Positions 1-12,822 of a stretch of 64,000 nt of DNA are shown one piece after another. The position numbers were made by a program, and so were the translations under genes. Location: contig CM022672.1 in assembly GCA_012295275.1 (NCBI GenBank), positions 10,117,904 to 10,181,903 on the forward strand. The letters run 5' to 3'. Within the stretch, counting starts at the first letter, position 1. Every line of letters starts with the position of its first letter. A model generated the notes under the pieces. That model made no database searches. It saw nothing but the letters and a program-made list of their open reading frames with translations, and was not told where the DNA came from. This stretch comes from Chrysomallon squamiferum. Lineage: Eukaryota; Mollusca; Gastropoda; Neomphalida; Peltospiridae.

Positions 1-391
1 TTGAGAAAACGAGTCTTGTTGTGGCGTCTGATTTCTTGACTAAATGATCCAGCTATCATGAAAATTGCCACATATCTCATACTAACAGTCTCTTACTTTT
101 TGACACTGGCGTTAGTGGCTAATCTTTTATTTATAGGGATGGTATTTATTATATGTATTGTCCGTATAATTATTTGCTCGTGTATTACGGTGTGTGGCTC
201 TGGATATCAGTTCAGTTGTTTGTTTGTTTGTTTGTTTGTTACTGGCCCTAAATGGTGTTGTGGTTAACCTGTTAGGTTTATGATCGGTAGGTACAAAGAT
301 CGGATCTTGATGCAAGACATCCAAAGGTAACAATGGCATATGATAATGTGCAAAGACAAATGCCAAAGATACATTATTCAGAAATAGAGAC
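1..391. other. AT-rich non-coding flank
   Basis: No gene is supported here. Short open frames on both strands are low-complexity. The only structure seen is a (GTTT)n run near 218-240. The 28-bp minisatellite begins at its right edge. Confidence 0.6.
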
Positions 392-794
392 GATATAATA
401 TCCACAGAAAACAGAGAATAGATATTATGCCCAGATGTAACAGAGGAAGATATAATATCCAGTGTTACCTGAGGAAGATATAACATCCAGAGCTGAGTAA
501 GATATATGATCCAGAGCTGACTGAGTAAGATATAATAACCAGAGTTATCTAAGGAATATGTAATACCCAGTGCTAACTGAGGAAGATATAGCATCCAGAG
601 TTACATGAGAAAGATATAATATCCAGAGCTAGCTGAGGAAGATATAATATCCAGAACTAACAGAGGAAGATATAATATCCAAACCTAACAGAGGAAGGTA
701 TAATATCCAGAACTAACTGAGGAAGATATAATATCCAGAACTAACAGAGGAAGATATAATATCCAGAGCTGACAGAGGAAGATATAATATCCAG
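392..794. repeat. 28-bp minisatellite
   Basis: About 14 imperfect head-to-tail copies of a roughly 28-bp unit with the core gaggaagatataatatccag. The left copies are more diverged (ATATGTAATACCCAG, ATATGATCCAG) and the right copies are nearly identical, as expected if the array grew recently on the right. The long minus-strand open frame through it (127-594) comes from the repeat and is not a gene. Confidence 0.9.
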
Positions 795-1062
795 AGGTTC
801 AAAAATATTCATGTTCTTTTAAAGATATCACAGAAAAAAAGACACTAGAAACTTTAACATGTTCCCAGATTTGTAAACAGCGTTTAACAAAAACAAAAGA
901 AATTAATTAATCAATTAATTATTTAGAAAGGACGTTATTAAAAATATCATAAATACTCATGGTTATCAAAACTGACAGGTCGTCAATATTCTTGTAATTA
1001 TTTATAATTAATTAGTGCAATAGAAGCACCTATCTACATTAGGTACATAATAATTATAAATA

Positions 1063-1132
<70 letters not shown>

Positions 1133-1802
1133 GTGTGTATACAATTAAAGTCATTTCGTATGTGTTTAGCATACAAATAAACTGTAATAGGTCACTTTTT
1201 GTTTCTACAAAAGCTTTATATTAATACTTTTAATTTCTGATTCTTCTTGTTATTGTTATTATTTATTTATTTATTTATTTATACAAAACTGATTAGCTTT
1301 ATTGATCTATACGTACTTTCACTGTTTCTATATATAATAATAACATTTTGAAAGTTTAACTTAAATTTAGCAATAGAAGTAGAAATAGCAATAATAATAA
1401 TAATAATAATAATAAACAGTATCAGTAATAGTAATAATAACAATATCAATGATCTTAATAGTATTACTAGTAGTTATATATAAGTAATACAGTGGCATGA
1501 ATGTAGAGGCGATGTGACTAACAAGATTAATGATGATTATCATGAATTAGCTAAGCTTTTCTTTGTTTCTAACTGTAACCTAAATCTGCAGCTTGGACTG
1601 TCTGTGTTGGACGATACGTCGCTGTAAATGTCGCTGTACTTCGTGTGTTTGCAGTCAGTATTAACTCTATCGTGGCTGGAAGCCATTAACACAAGTCTGA
1701 GCTATCCATCAAATTCGTTTTATCTGTCGTTAAGTTTGAGTCGTCTTCTAGCTACCATTGTCAGTTTCATTCACATCCCGTGTTTTCTGTGTGCTCATTG
1801 TA

Positions 1803-1806
<4 letters not shown>

Positions 1807-1896
<90 letters not shown>
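1807..1896. repeat. (CT)45 microsatellite
   Basis: Ninety uninterrupted bases of CT, a pure polypyrimidine tract on the plus strand. Flanking open frames are artefacts of the tract. Confidence 0.97.
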
Positions 1897-1900
<4 letters not shown>

Positions 1901-2385
1901 AATAATTATTTCTCTCTTATGATTTATCAATCTCCCCGTCACCTATATATATATATATACACATTCACACAGTATATAAACAGATATAAACACATTTATA
2001 TGCATACACACATATATATACAGACAAACATATATTCATACATGCATACATACATACATACATACATACATACATACATACATACATACATACATGCATA
2101 GATAGATGCATATATTCAAACGATCATATACACACAAACAGGAAGATAGGTACATGAAATTACTAAATTTGTGAATCGATCGTCATAACACTGAAAGATG
2201 TTTTTTCGAATAAAGTTATCTTTCACATACTCGTGTTGCGTGGGCGGTTAATTCCACTTGCTACAGATAAAATATTATTATTAAAAAAATCTCCTGTTGT
2301 AAGTAGCTACATTCAGTTATTAATGTCTGTTATAAGTGGTTCTGTATAATTCATTAGTGTAAATGTGTATTGTTCTATGTATGAG

Positions 2386-2516
<131 letters not shown>

Positions 2517-2651
2517 GTAATAAATATCAACCAGAGAAACAATTTCATTTTCATCCTAACCTTTTTTTCTGACTAAAACGATCATTTCTCTCGACTTTAT
2601 TTGATAAACTCTCTCACTCTCTCTCTTTTTTTTTTTCACTTTCATTCACAG

Positions 2652-2742
2652 ACAACATATAACACAGAGATCCTAATGGACATGAGTATTTGTGTAAAAC
2701 AAATAGAGGAAGAAAACCAGCAGTGGAGCTGCCTCTTCACGT
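2652..2742 (+). other. Candidate short exon, unknown gene
   Basis: A long pyrimidine run ends in ttcattcacag, an excellent 3' splice site. A perfect GTAAGT donor starts at 2743. The 91-nt interval between them is less AT-rich than its surroundings. It contains an ATG at 2676 followed by 22 open codons (starting MDMSICVKQ and ending WSCLFT) and closes in phase 1. It could be a first coding exon or part of a non-coding RNA. No homology was recognised. The phase matches the acceptor of the plus-strand fucosyltransferase exon at 37775, but the 35-kb gap makes that link speculative. Confidence 0.25.
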
Positions 2743-4065
2743 GTAAGTGTGTTAGCGCCCCGGGAGACCACTGCCAGCCTCCATCAGTAATCAGAACAAA
2801 ATCCAGTCAAATAAGATTAATAAAGTGTGCCAAGAGAGCAATTTCATAGTTCGGATTCCACGTTTATTCCGGCAGCAAATGATTTTTGTACTGGTCTGAC
2901 TGGGTTCGTTGGTGTGGCATAAACAGTTATGTCATTCAAATTGCAGAGGAAATCATGTTTTATTGATAGCATTTAAATTGACGATATATATTTTTTTTTC
3001 CAGGTCTTTGTTGTTCGTACTGTAGAACCGTTAAGAAAATCGTATTTTACTGGCTGCAGTTACAATTTTTTCAGCCAAATTAACATTGTTGTATATCTGC
3101 ATAATTCGTTAGAAAAAAGATCTACGAATATTTTTGTTTTCTTCCATTTTTTTTTTTTTTTTTTTTTGTTCCTGTTCGTTAAGATCTCAGATACAAGATC
3201 TTCTATAATATCGTATAACACACTAAATATTTATTTATTTATTTAACTTTATTTTTTTTTATATTTTTTTTTTATTTAGTTGTATTAGTGTGTGTGTGTG
3301 TATATTTATGTGTGTGTGTATGTTTGTTTGTGAGGGTTTCTTAAATTATTCTTATTTCTTTCTTATTCTAAATAACTTAATAATACAGAGCATCCTTTAT
3401 TCAAAATTCTTGGGTTTCGACTTTAGTTATATAACGAGATGACCAGTTTTTCAACCAGACTAACAATGTTGTACACCTGCATAATTCCTTTTTTTTCTGT
3501 TCATTAAGGACTCAGCTTTGTAGCAATTACAAGATCTTCTTTAATATCGTATAACACACTAAATATTTATTTATTTAACTTAATTTGTGTTTGATTTAGT
3601 TGTATTGTGTGTGTGTGTGTGTGTGTTTGTTTGTTTGTTTTTGAGGGTTTTTAAATTATATTTTTTTATTTTTTATTTTTAATGATTTAATAATACAGAC
3701 TGAGCATCGTTTATTCAAAATTCCTAGTTTTCGAATTTAACGAGATAATCTATTTATATAACAGTTTATACATAAAACCTGAATGTCGTGTATATGAATC
3801 CATCCAAACACTTTCAGTTATCTCCGCTTCTCGTAAAAAGTTCTGGATTTCGGATTTTCGGACAAGGGAACCTCAGAGAATAGCTGTGTTGTTCAATCTG
3901 AAGCCAGAGTGACATTCAGACCTTCCCGTAGAAATACTTCTACTGCTGCTACTGAATATAAAGATTATCCGAACAAGCTTCAGTCCAAATGATCGCAGAT
4001 AAATTTCATCAGTGGCAAATATGTTGACATTAGGGTCAGAATTCTTAAATTCTTTTGTACTGACA

Positions 4066-4101
<36 letters not shown>

Positions 4102-4933
4102 CGTGATTTCATACAAAATGTCTGTTTTTTGCGTGGGTGTCTCAGTTATAATAAATCTAATTTGTGTCTCTGTGTGTCTCTCTCTCTCGTTCATTCTCAT
4201 TTCAGTCGAATCAATTTATAGATGGTTTACTATACCTAATTCGTTTAACTTTTTCTCATTTCCCTACATCAAAATGCATGTATGAATTCTGTTATCCTTT
4301 GTGGATTTTTTTAAATTATATTTAAAACATCAAAGTGTTCCATAAACTTTTTTTATCTTTTATTTTAAATAGCGTTTAAGCTATTTATGTGTATTTCATA
4401 GATTTTTTTTTTTTCATCATGTATTTTATATAACGTTTTAAACCATTTATCTGTACATCATTTTTGGTTTTATAGATTTTTTTTAATTATGCATTTTAAA
4501 CTATTTAAATAACCTTTTAACCTTTTATATAACTGTGTTTCATAGATTTTTTAATTTTTTTTATTTTTTATTATTATTATTTTTTTTTTTATCGTGCATT
4601 TTAAATAACTTTTAGCTCTGAACAACTTTCGTATTTTCATCTAAAATAAACTTACGTGTGTTTCAGAAACCCATCACAAGATTACAAGCGTAAAATCAGT
4701 TACTTGGTATTGAAGATTTTGATTTCTTTGTTTCCGACGATCCAAGTTGACTGATAAGCGTACTTTCAGTCACGCAACATCGCGGACGTCTTCTCTGTCG
4801 TCTCAGTTTTAAACTCGGTTCAGCTACGTGTCAGTTACGAGAGTAGGTCGTTACGGAAATATGTCGTGTGGTCGTAGTAATCTTATATATGTATCTTAAT
4901 AAGTAACCTGATCACTTATCATAATAACTGTTG

Positions 4934-4968
<35 letters not shown>

Positions 4969-5142
4969 AACAGCATCAACAAGTATAATGATGTTGCTGC
5001 TGCTGATGATGATAGTATTAATAATAATATTAAGAAGAAGAGTAATAGTCATAACTATATATATAAACAAACTGAAACTGACCCAGTATATAATTATAAT
5101 GGAAAAAAATAAGATCAACTCCACATAATCCTATTTGTTGTC
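2743..5142. other. Intergenic, T-rich
   Basis: No gene supported. The stretch holds the diverged tandem duplication at 3066-3738, a (GT)n run at 4066-4101, several T tracts at 4300-4590 and (TTA)n near 4933-4966. Open frames through the (GT)n run are low-complexity on both strands. Confidence 0.55.
3066..3738 (+). repeat. Diverged tandem duplication (~0.3 kb unit)
   Basis: Copy 1 (3066-3425) and copy 2 (3447-3738) share ordered blocks: TTTTTCAnCC near the start, a GTTGTAnAnCTGCATAATTC block, ACAAGATCTTCT, ATATCGTATAACACACTAAA, TTTAGTTGTATT with a following GT run, GAGGGTTT, and TTTATTCAAAATTC near the end. Differences are mostly changes in T-tract and GT-tract length, so the copies are 360 and 292 bp. 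Origin unknown; possibly an old transposon fragment. Confidence 0.8.
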
Positions 5143-5415
5143 TTTGTGTTGCTAATACTAACAGCTGTAGGAGGAATCGGAAAGCAAATTACTTTTAATC
5201 GCCAATTACTGGTTTTGGGTTCAGCTAATAGAGGTAATATATATACTATCATTATCTTCATCCTTTTCGTGATGTAAGAAACTGCAGCATTCTGTGTAAC
5301 TCAGTTACTGCTGTTGCTGTTGTTGTTGTTGGTGGTGGTGGTGGTGTTATTATTGAGGCCAAAGAAGTATTTTTATTATCTAAAATTTTGTGAAATCTCA
5401 CGTTGTTGGGGTTTT
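5143..5415 (+). repeat. Dispersed direct repeat, copy A
   Basis: Matches 6739-7085 in the same orientation. The strongest block is 5143-5300, about 157 bp with roughly 90% identity by eye, including GGAAAGCAAATTACTT and GTAAGAAACTGCAGCATTCT. A second block follows, from GAGGCCAAA to GTTGTTGGG. Length changes lie in GGT/GCT triplet runs. Confidence 0.85.
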
Positions 5416-5791
5416 GTCTTGTTTTATTTATTTATTTATTTATTTATTTATTTTTGTTGTTGTTGATTCTTCTTCTGCTTTATTCTGTTGTTGTTGGGTT
5501 TTTTTTATGGGGGCTGGGGGTTATGCATTACAGGAAAGAGAAGTTATATTTTTATTCGACATTCGGTAGATACATACATTTCATATATTTTTCCAAAGTT
5601 TACCTTTCTCGGCGAGCTCTTCAGTCATGTTGATAAACTGCACGACAGAAAGTACACAGAATCAACGATCATGACTTTGACGGTATTTGTATCTGTTTAT
5701 TACGAAACGAATTCCTAAACGACAAACACAGCCATGACATTATTAGTTAAATTATTTGTAATTCCTTGGCAAGATTAAAAATAATAACAAA

Positions 5792-5848
<57 letters not shown>

Positions 5849-6738
5849 GTAATCTTGATGAGGGTAACATCAAAGAGATTTTTGATTACAAATATAACGG
5901 ACACTGTAGACGTCTTTCAAAGGGCAGACAACTTTATGACTTCTGACATTCGAGGCAGACAGACACATATTTATAACCTTTCTGTGCTGAAGTTTCTGAT
6001 AACTGTCAGCGTATAACAAAACATTTATTACCTCTTGTCACATCTTAAGTATGGCGACGGCGAAAGGGCTAAATAAGAATTATTCTATTTTTATGTATCA
6101 TGCCAGATTCAGCAACTTGCGTAACCAAATTTTGCTGACGTCTTTTTTTTTTTTTCGGGCTTATTTATTTATTTATTTATTGTTTGTTTGTTTGTTTGTT
6201 TGTCTATTTTGTATATCAATGTATTTACCTGTCTCTGTTCATATTATCAATTCAAATGTACGTGTAAATGCCTATCTATTTATCTGTATATCTATATGTA
6301 AGTTTATCTATCTAACTGCCTATCTGTTTATCGCTCTATCTATCAGCTAGTTTATCTATCTATCTATCCATCTATCTATCTATCTATGTATTTGTCTGTC
6401 TATCTGTATATCCATATATCTATATATCTGTCTAGCTATCTGTCGGCATATCTTGGTTAATCTATCTGTCTATCTGTCTATCTGTCTATCTTTCTGTCTA
6501 CATACTCACCCATTTATCTGTCTATCTGTATCAATCTGCTTGTCTGTCTCTCTGCATAAGTACTGTCTTTCTGTCTATGTTATGTATTTATGTATGTTTT
6601 TTTTATCTGCAGAATACTAACTCTTCAAAATATATTTTGTAATACAAGTCAACCTCTACTGGCTATAATAACGACCTTGACCTTAATTTTATTTTCATAA
6701 TTTTATTTTTATTTATTTATTTTCATCCTAATTATTGT
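5416..6738. other. Intergenic, simple-repeat-rich
   Basis: No exon supported. Contains (ATTT)n at about 5426-5452, (AAT)n at about 5789-5846, and ATTT/GTTT followed by a long degenerate (CTAT)/(CTGT) tetranucleotide field at about 6160-6580. The open frame at 6051-6350 starts in ordinary sequence but becomes tetranucleotide-encoded and shows no family signature. Confidence 0.5.
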
Positions 6739-7085
6739 TTTTGTGCTGCTAAAACTTACAGCTATGCAAAGAATCGGAAAGCAAATTACTTGTAATCGCC
6801 AATTTCTGGTTTCGGGTTCAGCTAATAGAGGTAATATATATACTGTCATTATCTTCATCCTTTTCATGATGTAAGAAACTGCAGCATTCTGTGTAACATA
6901 GTCAAGGCCTCTTGATAATGAAATCAAATACAAAAAGTTGTCGCCGTTGTTATGATTGACGTTATTATCGTCTTCTTGTTATTTAATTATTAATGCTGCT
7001 GCTGCTGGTGGTGCTGTTACTGCTGAGGCCAAAAGCAATATTTTTGTTATTAAAAAATTTCTGAAAATTCATGTTGTTGGGATTT
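6739..7085 (+). repeat. Dispersed direct repeat, copy B
   Basis: Second copy of the element at 5143-5415, offset by about 1.6 kb. It differs by a longer stretch between the two matching blocks, and it ends at the (ATTT)n run at 7087-7134. Confidence 0.85.
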
Positions 7086-7090
7086 TTTTT

Positions 7091-7133
<43 letters not shown>

Positions 7134-7363
7134 TTGTTGCTGCTGCTGCTTTGCTGTTTCTGTTTCTTTTCTCTGATGTTGTTGTTTTCATATTTTTTGT
7201 TTGTTTTGTTTGTTTGTTATTGGATTGTTTTTTGGTGTGTTTTTTGCTTCTTTTTTTTTTTTTTTTTTTTTTTTTTTTCGTTATTTTCATTTTTTTTTTT
7301 TTTTTTTTTTCTGCTTTGTTTTCATTCGTGTTTTTGTGGGAGGGTTGTTTGTGTGATTCTTCC

Positions 7364-7395
<32 letters not shown>

Positions 7396-8021
7396 GTTGT
7401 GACATACTTGTTATTTCTGCTACATTAATGTTACTGTGCTAAGTAGTCAGTGATACTGTCGTTCTTAACGTCTTCATCTTCATTTTCATTGTCATCATAT
7501 CTTGATTACGTAATAACGTGATGTGTATAAAAGTTCAAAAAGGTGATATAATAATCTCACTGTTTGCTGAGTGTTCTACACAAAACTTAATTTCTTTTTT
7601 TTTTTTTTTTTTCCTTTTCAAATACAATGGAAACCTCTCTATCACAATTTCATTTTTCATTACATTTTGATTCTTTATGTGTTCAGATATATTTTCAAAG
7701 AGTAAAAAAAAAAAAAAAAAAAAAAAAAATGTACGTGGGAGAAACAATGTATTTTTGTTTTTTTTTAATTAACTTTATAAAAATTTTAATCGATTTAGTG
7801 TCTGCGCGCACATATGTGTTTTGGTTTTTGCATGTGTTTGAGTTTGAGCGAGTGCGTGGGATCGGTGAGCGCTGAGCTCTGAGTTAAACTAGAATGTACA
7901 GCAAAAGCAGTCTGTGTCAGAGATTTTAACACACTTTAATATGTGTGTGTGTGTGTGTGTGTGTCTCCATACACATACGAAATATTTTTAAAATTTTGTT
8001 TCCTTAACAAAAATTACAATC

Positions 8022-8073
<52 letters not shown>

Positions 8074-9705
8074 CAATGACAATAACAGTAATAATGACAA
8101 TGATTATAATAAACACGAAGTTAAATTATATATTTCATTAACATAATTTCTCTTTTTCAGAAACAACTGTTTTAATGTAACATAGATTAAAATTAGTATT
8201 ATATTCAAAACTGACCAGCTACTACTGAACATTAAATACAAATCAAAAATGAATTTAAATCGAACGAAAATATTTAAGTAAACTAAATAATTTACACCAA
8301 AAAAATCAACTACATTAAAAAATAATCTACAGATTAAAACGAAAAAGGAATATAAATAATAACCAAAGTAAAATTTAAGACAAACTATAAGATACACCAG
8401 ATTAAAACAAGCTAACATTTAAACCGAAGAATTTATTTTGAAAATGCGATTTAAAAAGTGAATATTTCTTCTCTAAAAATTCATTTATTACCGGAAATTC
8501 TTTATTATTTATTTATTTATTTGAATTCTCTCTCACTTCTTAATTGTCAGCACTGGAAGACAAGCGGGTTTTTTCTCTAGCTGTAACTGGAGTTCAGTAA
8601 AACGAAGATCGGTGAAATTCATCCAGTGTTTTTACGTGTTTTCTTCCACAGCGTAGGCGATCTCAAATAATCGAAATAAAATAAACTGGGCAGGCAAAGC
8701 AACGACAGATGAATCTGCGGTGACGTGATAATGGAAACCTCCTCCACCACGAAGAACAGATCAGTATTCTAAAAAAAAAAAAAAATATCTTCAAAATTTA
8801 AATATATGTATATTATATAATATTATGTTAAGAAATTTTAGAATAGTTCGAACACACAGTTCTTTATATAGAGAGAAACGTGCATATATGCATCATGCAT
8901 ACATACATACTATCATATACATACATACATACATACATACATACATTCATACATACATTCATAATACATACATACATACATACATACATATTACTAACAC
9001 ACGATACAAGTGTATTTCTGAGAAATCTATCATTTGAAATTTGACATATTATTTCTTCCACAGAACAAAGATTATTCTTTAATTAATAGGAGTATGAATA
9101 ATTATAATGATGGTGGTGGTGGTGATGGTAATGATGATGATGATAATGACTTCTACGACAATGACAAAAAAATGAAAGATAAAAAATTACGAAAATTAAG
9201 GTCCCGTAGGTAATCTATAGCATGCGTTTGTAATAATGCAACGTACTGACACATTTACCCTTCAAGAAGAAGAAAACAACAACAATAAATAAGAAAAGAA
9301 AAACAAATTAAACTAGATAAAGCTGTTTTAACCTACATATATTTTTGTACAATGTCTGACACGTATATTCAGTTTCTGACAAGCGTGTGATGGCTTTAAC
9401 ACATTCTTCTTCCTGCATCTTGGCAAAGAAGTGATTTCAACAAACACCCAGCTGTTTTCTGCATCAGCTAACGAAACAGTTTCACAGCGCTAATTCCGTC
9501 AGAGAGACAACCCTGCGCTCAGATACGTACACTGGAATTTCCGAAACGAAGAGAGTCAAAGAGAAAAATGTGACAGAAACTCAGCACGTTGCGTCAGTGG
9601 TTAAAACGACCGACTTCTTTCTTAATTTCTTCTGTCGTGTGGACATTTCTTTTAATCTTTTTATTTTTCTTCATGTTTTGTTGGCCTTTATTTTTTATTT
9701 TTTAC
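7086..9705. other. Intergenic, T tracts and triplet repeats
   Basis: No gene supported. Contains (ATTT)n 7087-7134, T tracts 7249-7386 and 7592-7612, an A tract near 7704-7728, (GT)n near 7942-7964, (AAT)n near 8024-8070 and CATA runs near 8900-8986. The open frames are translations of these tracts. Confidence 0.55.
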
Positions 9706-9717
9706 ATACTTACATAC

Positions 9718-9748
<31 letters not shown>

Positions 9749-10157
9749 CATACATACATACATACATACATACATACATACATACATACATACATGCATA
9801 TATGTATGTGTATGTATATGTGGGTATGTCTGTGGAGGTGTATGTGTATGAATGTGTACACATATATCTATGTACACGTATATATGTATGTATTCGTATG
9901 TATGTGTATGTAAGTACATATATATGTCTGTTTATGAATATATTTTATGTATGTTTTTGTTTGTGTATACATGTATGTATATGTATGTGCATTTGTATGT
10001 CGATGTTTATGTACATAAATATGTGTATGCGTGTGGGTGTATGTATATATCTATATATATATATATATATGCACATACATGTGTGTGGGTGTTTATATAT
10101 GTGTACAGGTGCGTTTATATATGTGTACAGGTGTGTTTATATATGTGTACAGGTGTG
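9706..10157. repeat. (CATA)n array grading into GTAT-rich and 22-bp repeats
   Basis: A clean (CATA)n tract to about 9800 is followed by degenerate GTATGT sequence. The field ends with three near-perfect copies of a 22-bp unit (core TATATATGTGTACAGGTG) at about 10090-10157. The 211-codon frame crossing this field is repeat-derived. Confidence 0.85.
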
Positions 10158-12000
10158 TTCAATTAGGCCTTCAGCTGATTTCCTCTCATGTTGTTATTAC
10201 CATACATTCATGCTTGACACCTGATAATTATTATTATATGCTGAGATGTTCATTCATTCAGATATTTGAATACAACTGATATTTTCAGTCGCAGAAAAAG
10301 CTGAGTCATCTTATTTTCGCAATTAACAACAACAAATACGAACAATACAGTGAGAAGTCATTCATTCGTTCTTTCGTTCGTTCCTTCTTTAATTCAGCTA
10401 TACTAGACCCTCTCCAGTTCCATTTAATAACAAATTTACCCCGGATCATCTACAACCACACCGACCTTTCTAACAATGCCAGTTACTGTTAGTTTCTTCT
10501 CCAAAGTTTTTCTGTGGAAATGCGCTGCCGTCAGTGCTCGTATTAATTAACGTTTGAGAATTTTTCTCTGACTGTCGTAAAATCAGTGATCAGACAGTCT
10601 GGTAGCTGTCACACTCTATATTCTCCAACAGCATCACGCACAGAGCACGTTTCATTACATTTCTAGAGTTAACGTCTAGCGTACTGGGTTTTTGTGGGTT
10701 TTTCTACGTTTAACTTTCTTCGTCGTACCGGGTTGCCCTCTTTGAACTGACCAGATTGACGTAAATAAAGACAGACGTTGACTTTTATAGATCTAGGGTA
10801 ACACGGCGTTGAAGACAGGAAGAAAGATGTTTCTTTATCAAGCAAGAAAAATGTTTTTCAGTGAATTGGTGGAAATTGTTTCTCAGTGACTGGTGGAAAT
10901 CTTGTTTTGGTAGTCAACCTCTCTCTCAACACGATCTCTATTGTTTTCAAGACAACCCGTGAACTGGAAGCAGAGAGGATGGTATCGTGTTTGCTGTTTC
11001 TTAACAAGTTTCATTCCAGCACTAAATAACTTTTTTTTTTTTTTTTTTTTTTTTTTCAGGCATAATAAATGTAGCGTAAAGCAACACAAGTCTGATGTTT
11101 CTTTTCAAATACCTGTATTTTTGTATCGACTAAAACTGATTTGTATGTGTGTGTGGGTAGGTGTGAGTGTGTGATTTATTTTTTTTTTTTTTTTTTTTTT
11201 TTTTTTCCTTTCTTTTCTTACTTTTTTTTAAAATTCATTTATTTATTTACTTACTTACTTACTTACTTTTTATTTACTATTATTATTATTATTTATTTAT
11301 TTTTTATTTTATTTTATTTTATTTTATTTTTTTTTTTTTTTTTTTGTTTTATGTTTTGCTGTTATTGTTTTCGGTGTGGTGACTGCATATAATTTATATT
11401 TTGAAGCTAAGTATACTAATAATATTGCTCATGTTTTTTTTTTTTTTGTTGTTGTTTTTTTGTTAATATTGCAATTTCTATTTGCGTTGGTACATTAGAT
11501 GATGCTCGAGAGATGAAATAACATAACAGCTTAATTTCTTCTGATCTTAAAACGTTATAAAATAATTTTAAAACACGACTACACCATTACTATATTTATT
11601 GCTACCAGTATCCAGTGAGCTGCTTGTGTTAAAACCTTCATCCTTACATTTATAAGTTAAACAAATAACAGAAATAAATAATAGTTACATTGCTGTAAAT
11701 AAAAATTATATATCGATTTTCTTTTTTCCTTTCTACTCTTTTTTCGACGATGCGTTCAGAATGATATCATTTAAGAGATGGATTCGATTCCAAATGTGAT
11801 TCATTTCCTACCAGGCTTTTTGTAATAAAACCGCTTATAATATACCTCTTTTCACCGAGATCATGAACCAAACAAAATTTTATTAGTAATTTCCTCAATG
11901 TTTAAAATTAAAAAATATCGATTGGATTAATAATTCTGTACGTTGTAAAGCTCGTAGTAAATAATTAGAAATAAAGCAAAATTTACTTTGAACTGAATTA
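10158..12000. other. Intergenic
   Basis: Positions 10200-10980 are relatively complex sequence but show no convincing open exon. T tracts occur at 11031-11056, 11169-11206 and 11323-11345. The rest is AT-rich. No feature recognised. Confidence 0.45.
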
Positions 12001-12012
12001 AAAGTATTCTTA

Positions 12013-12045
<33 letters not shown>

Positions 12046-12063
12046 AGTAAAATATAACAGTAA

Positions 12064-12094
<31 letters not shown>

Positions 12095-12445
12095 CGTAGT
12101 AGTAGTAATAGTAGTAGTAATTGTAGTAGTAGAAGTAGTAGAAGTATTTGTAGTTATGGTAGTAGTGGTAGTAGTAATAAAAGTAATACATGCAATAATA
12201 ATATTAATAATAATAATAGTTGTAGTAGTAGAGTAATAGTAGTAGTAATAGTATGTAGTAGTGTTAACAGAACTAATAACAGAAAGAGTAATAGTTGTAG
12301 CAGTATTAACAGAATAACAGAAAGAGTAATAGTTGTAGTAGTAACATGAGGAGGAGTAGGAGTAGTAGTAGCAATAGTAGTAATAATGATGAGAATGATC
12401 AAGGTGATCATGAAGATAAAGGTGATGATGATGATGATGATGGTG
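12001..12445. repeat. Triplet field (ATG)n/(TAG)n
   Basis: (ATG)n at 12014-12044 is followed by imperfect (TAG)n to about 12370, then (GAT)n to about 12445. It includes a small direct duplication of ACAGAAAGAGTAATAGTTGTAG near 12280 and 12318. Homopolymer-like Met, Ser or Tyr frames arise from it. Confidence 0.85.
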
Positions 12446-12781
12446 GTGAGAAAGAAGAAAAAATAATACATTTCACTGAATGATAAATATACTGACTGAT
12501 AAGAAATTCGTCTTAGTGTTGTGGCTGTTGTGGCTGGGGACGTAGGTAAACTGTTATAAATGGTCCTAAAATGAGTTCCACGTCGCGGGACTTGTTGATG
12601 TGTACTGATTAGGATCTCTCTACGTCCCCGTACTCGTTGATTGCTCTTTTTACCTGGTTGACGATGTGTGCAGTGAATATGTAACAACGAACTAATTCTG
12701 AACCACAGTGCAGTTGTTAGCGCTAAACGCTCGTTTCAGTGGTTATGTTGTTGGTATTACAAATAAATAAAAAATATATAT

Positions 12782-12822
<41 letters not shown>

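Noticed and set aside
1628-2101. 157-codon plus-strand ORF
   Set aside because: Mostly (CT)n and (CATA)n translated as Ser-Leu and Tyr-Ile-His-Thr runs; no independent coding signal.
9589-10224. 211-codon plus-strand ORF
   Set aside because: Entirely over CATA/GTAT repeats; the amino-acid pattern is periodic with the repeat.
12154-12687. 177-codon minus-strand ORF
   Set aside because: The C-terminal two thirds is a Thr/Leu/Ile triplet-repeat product; the N-terminal part matches no family I recognise.
12700-12760. tRNA-like or SINE B-box-like sequence
   Set aside because: No cloverleaf could be drawn and no paired A and B boxes at the right spacing; other similar spots (9590, 32290) failed in the same way.
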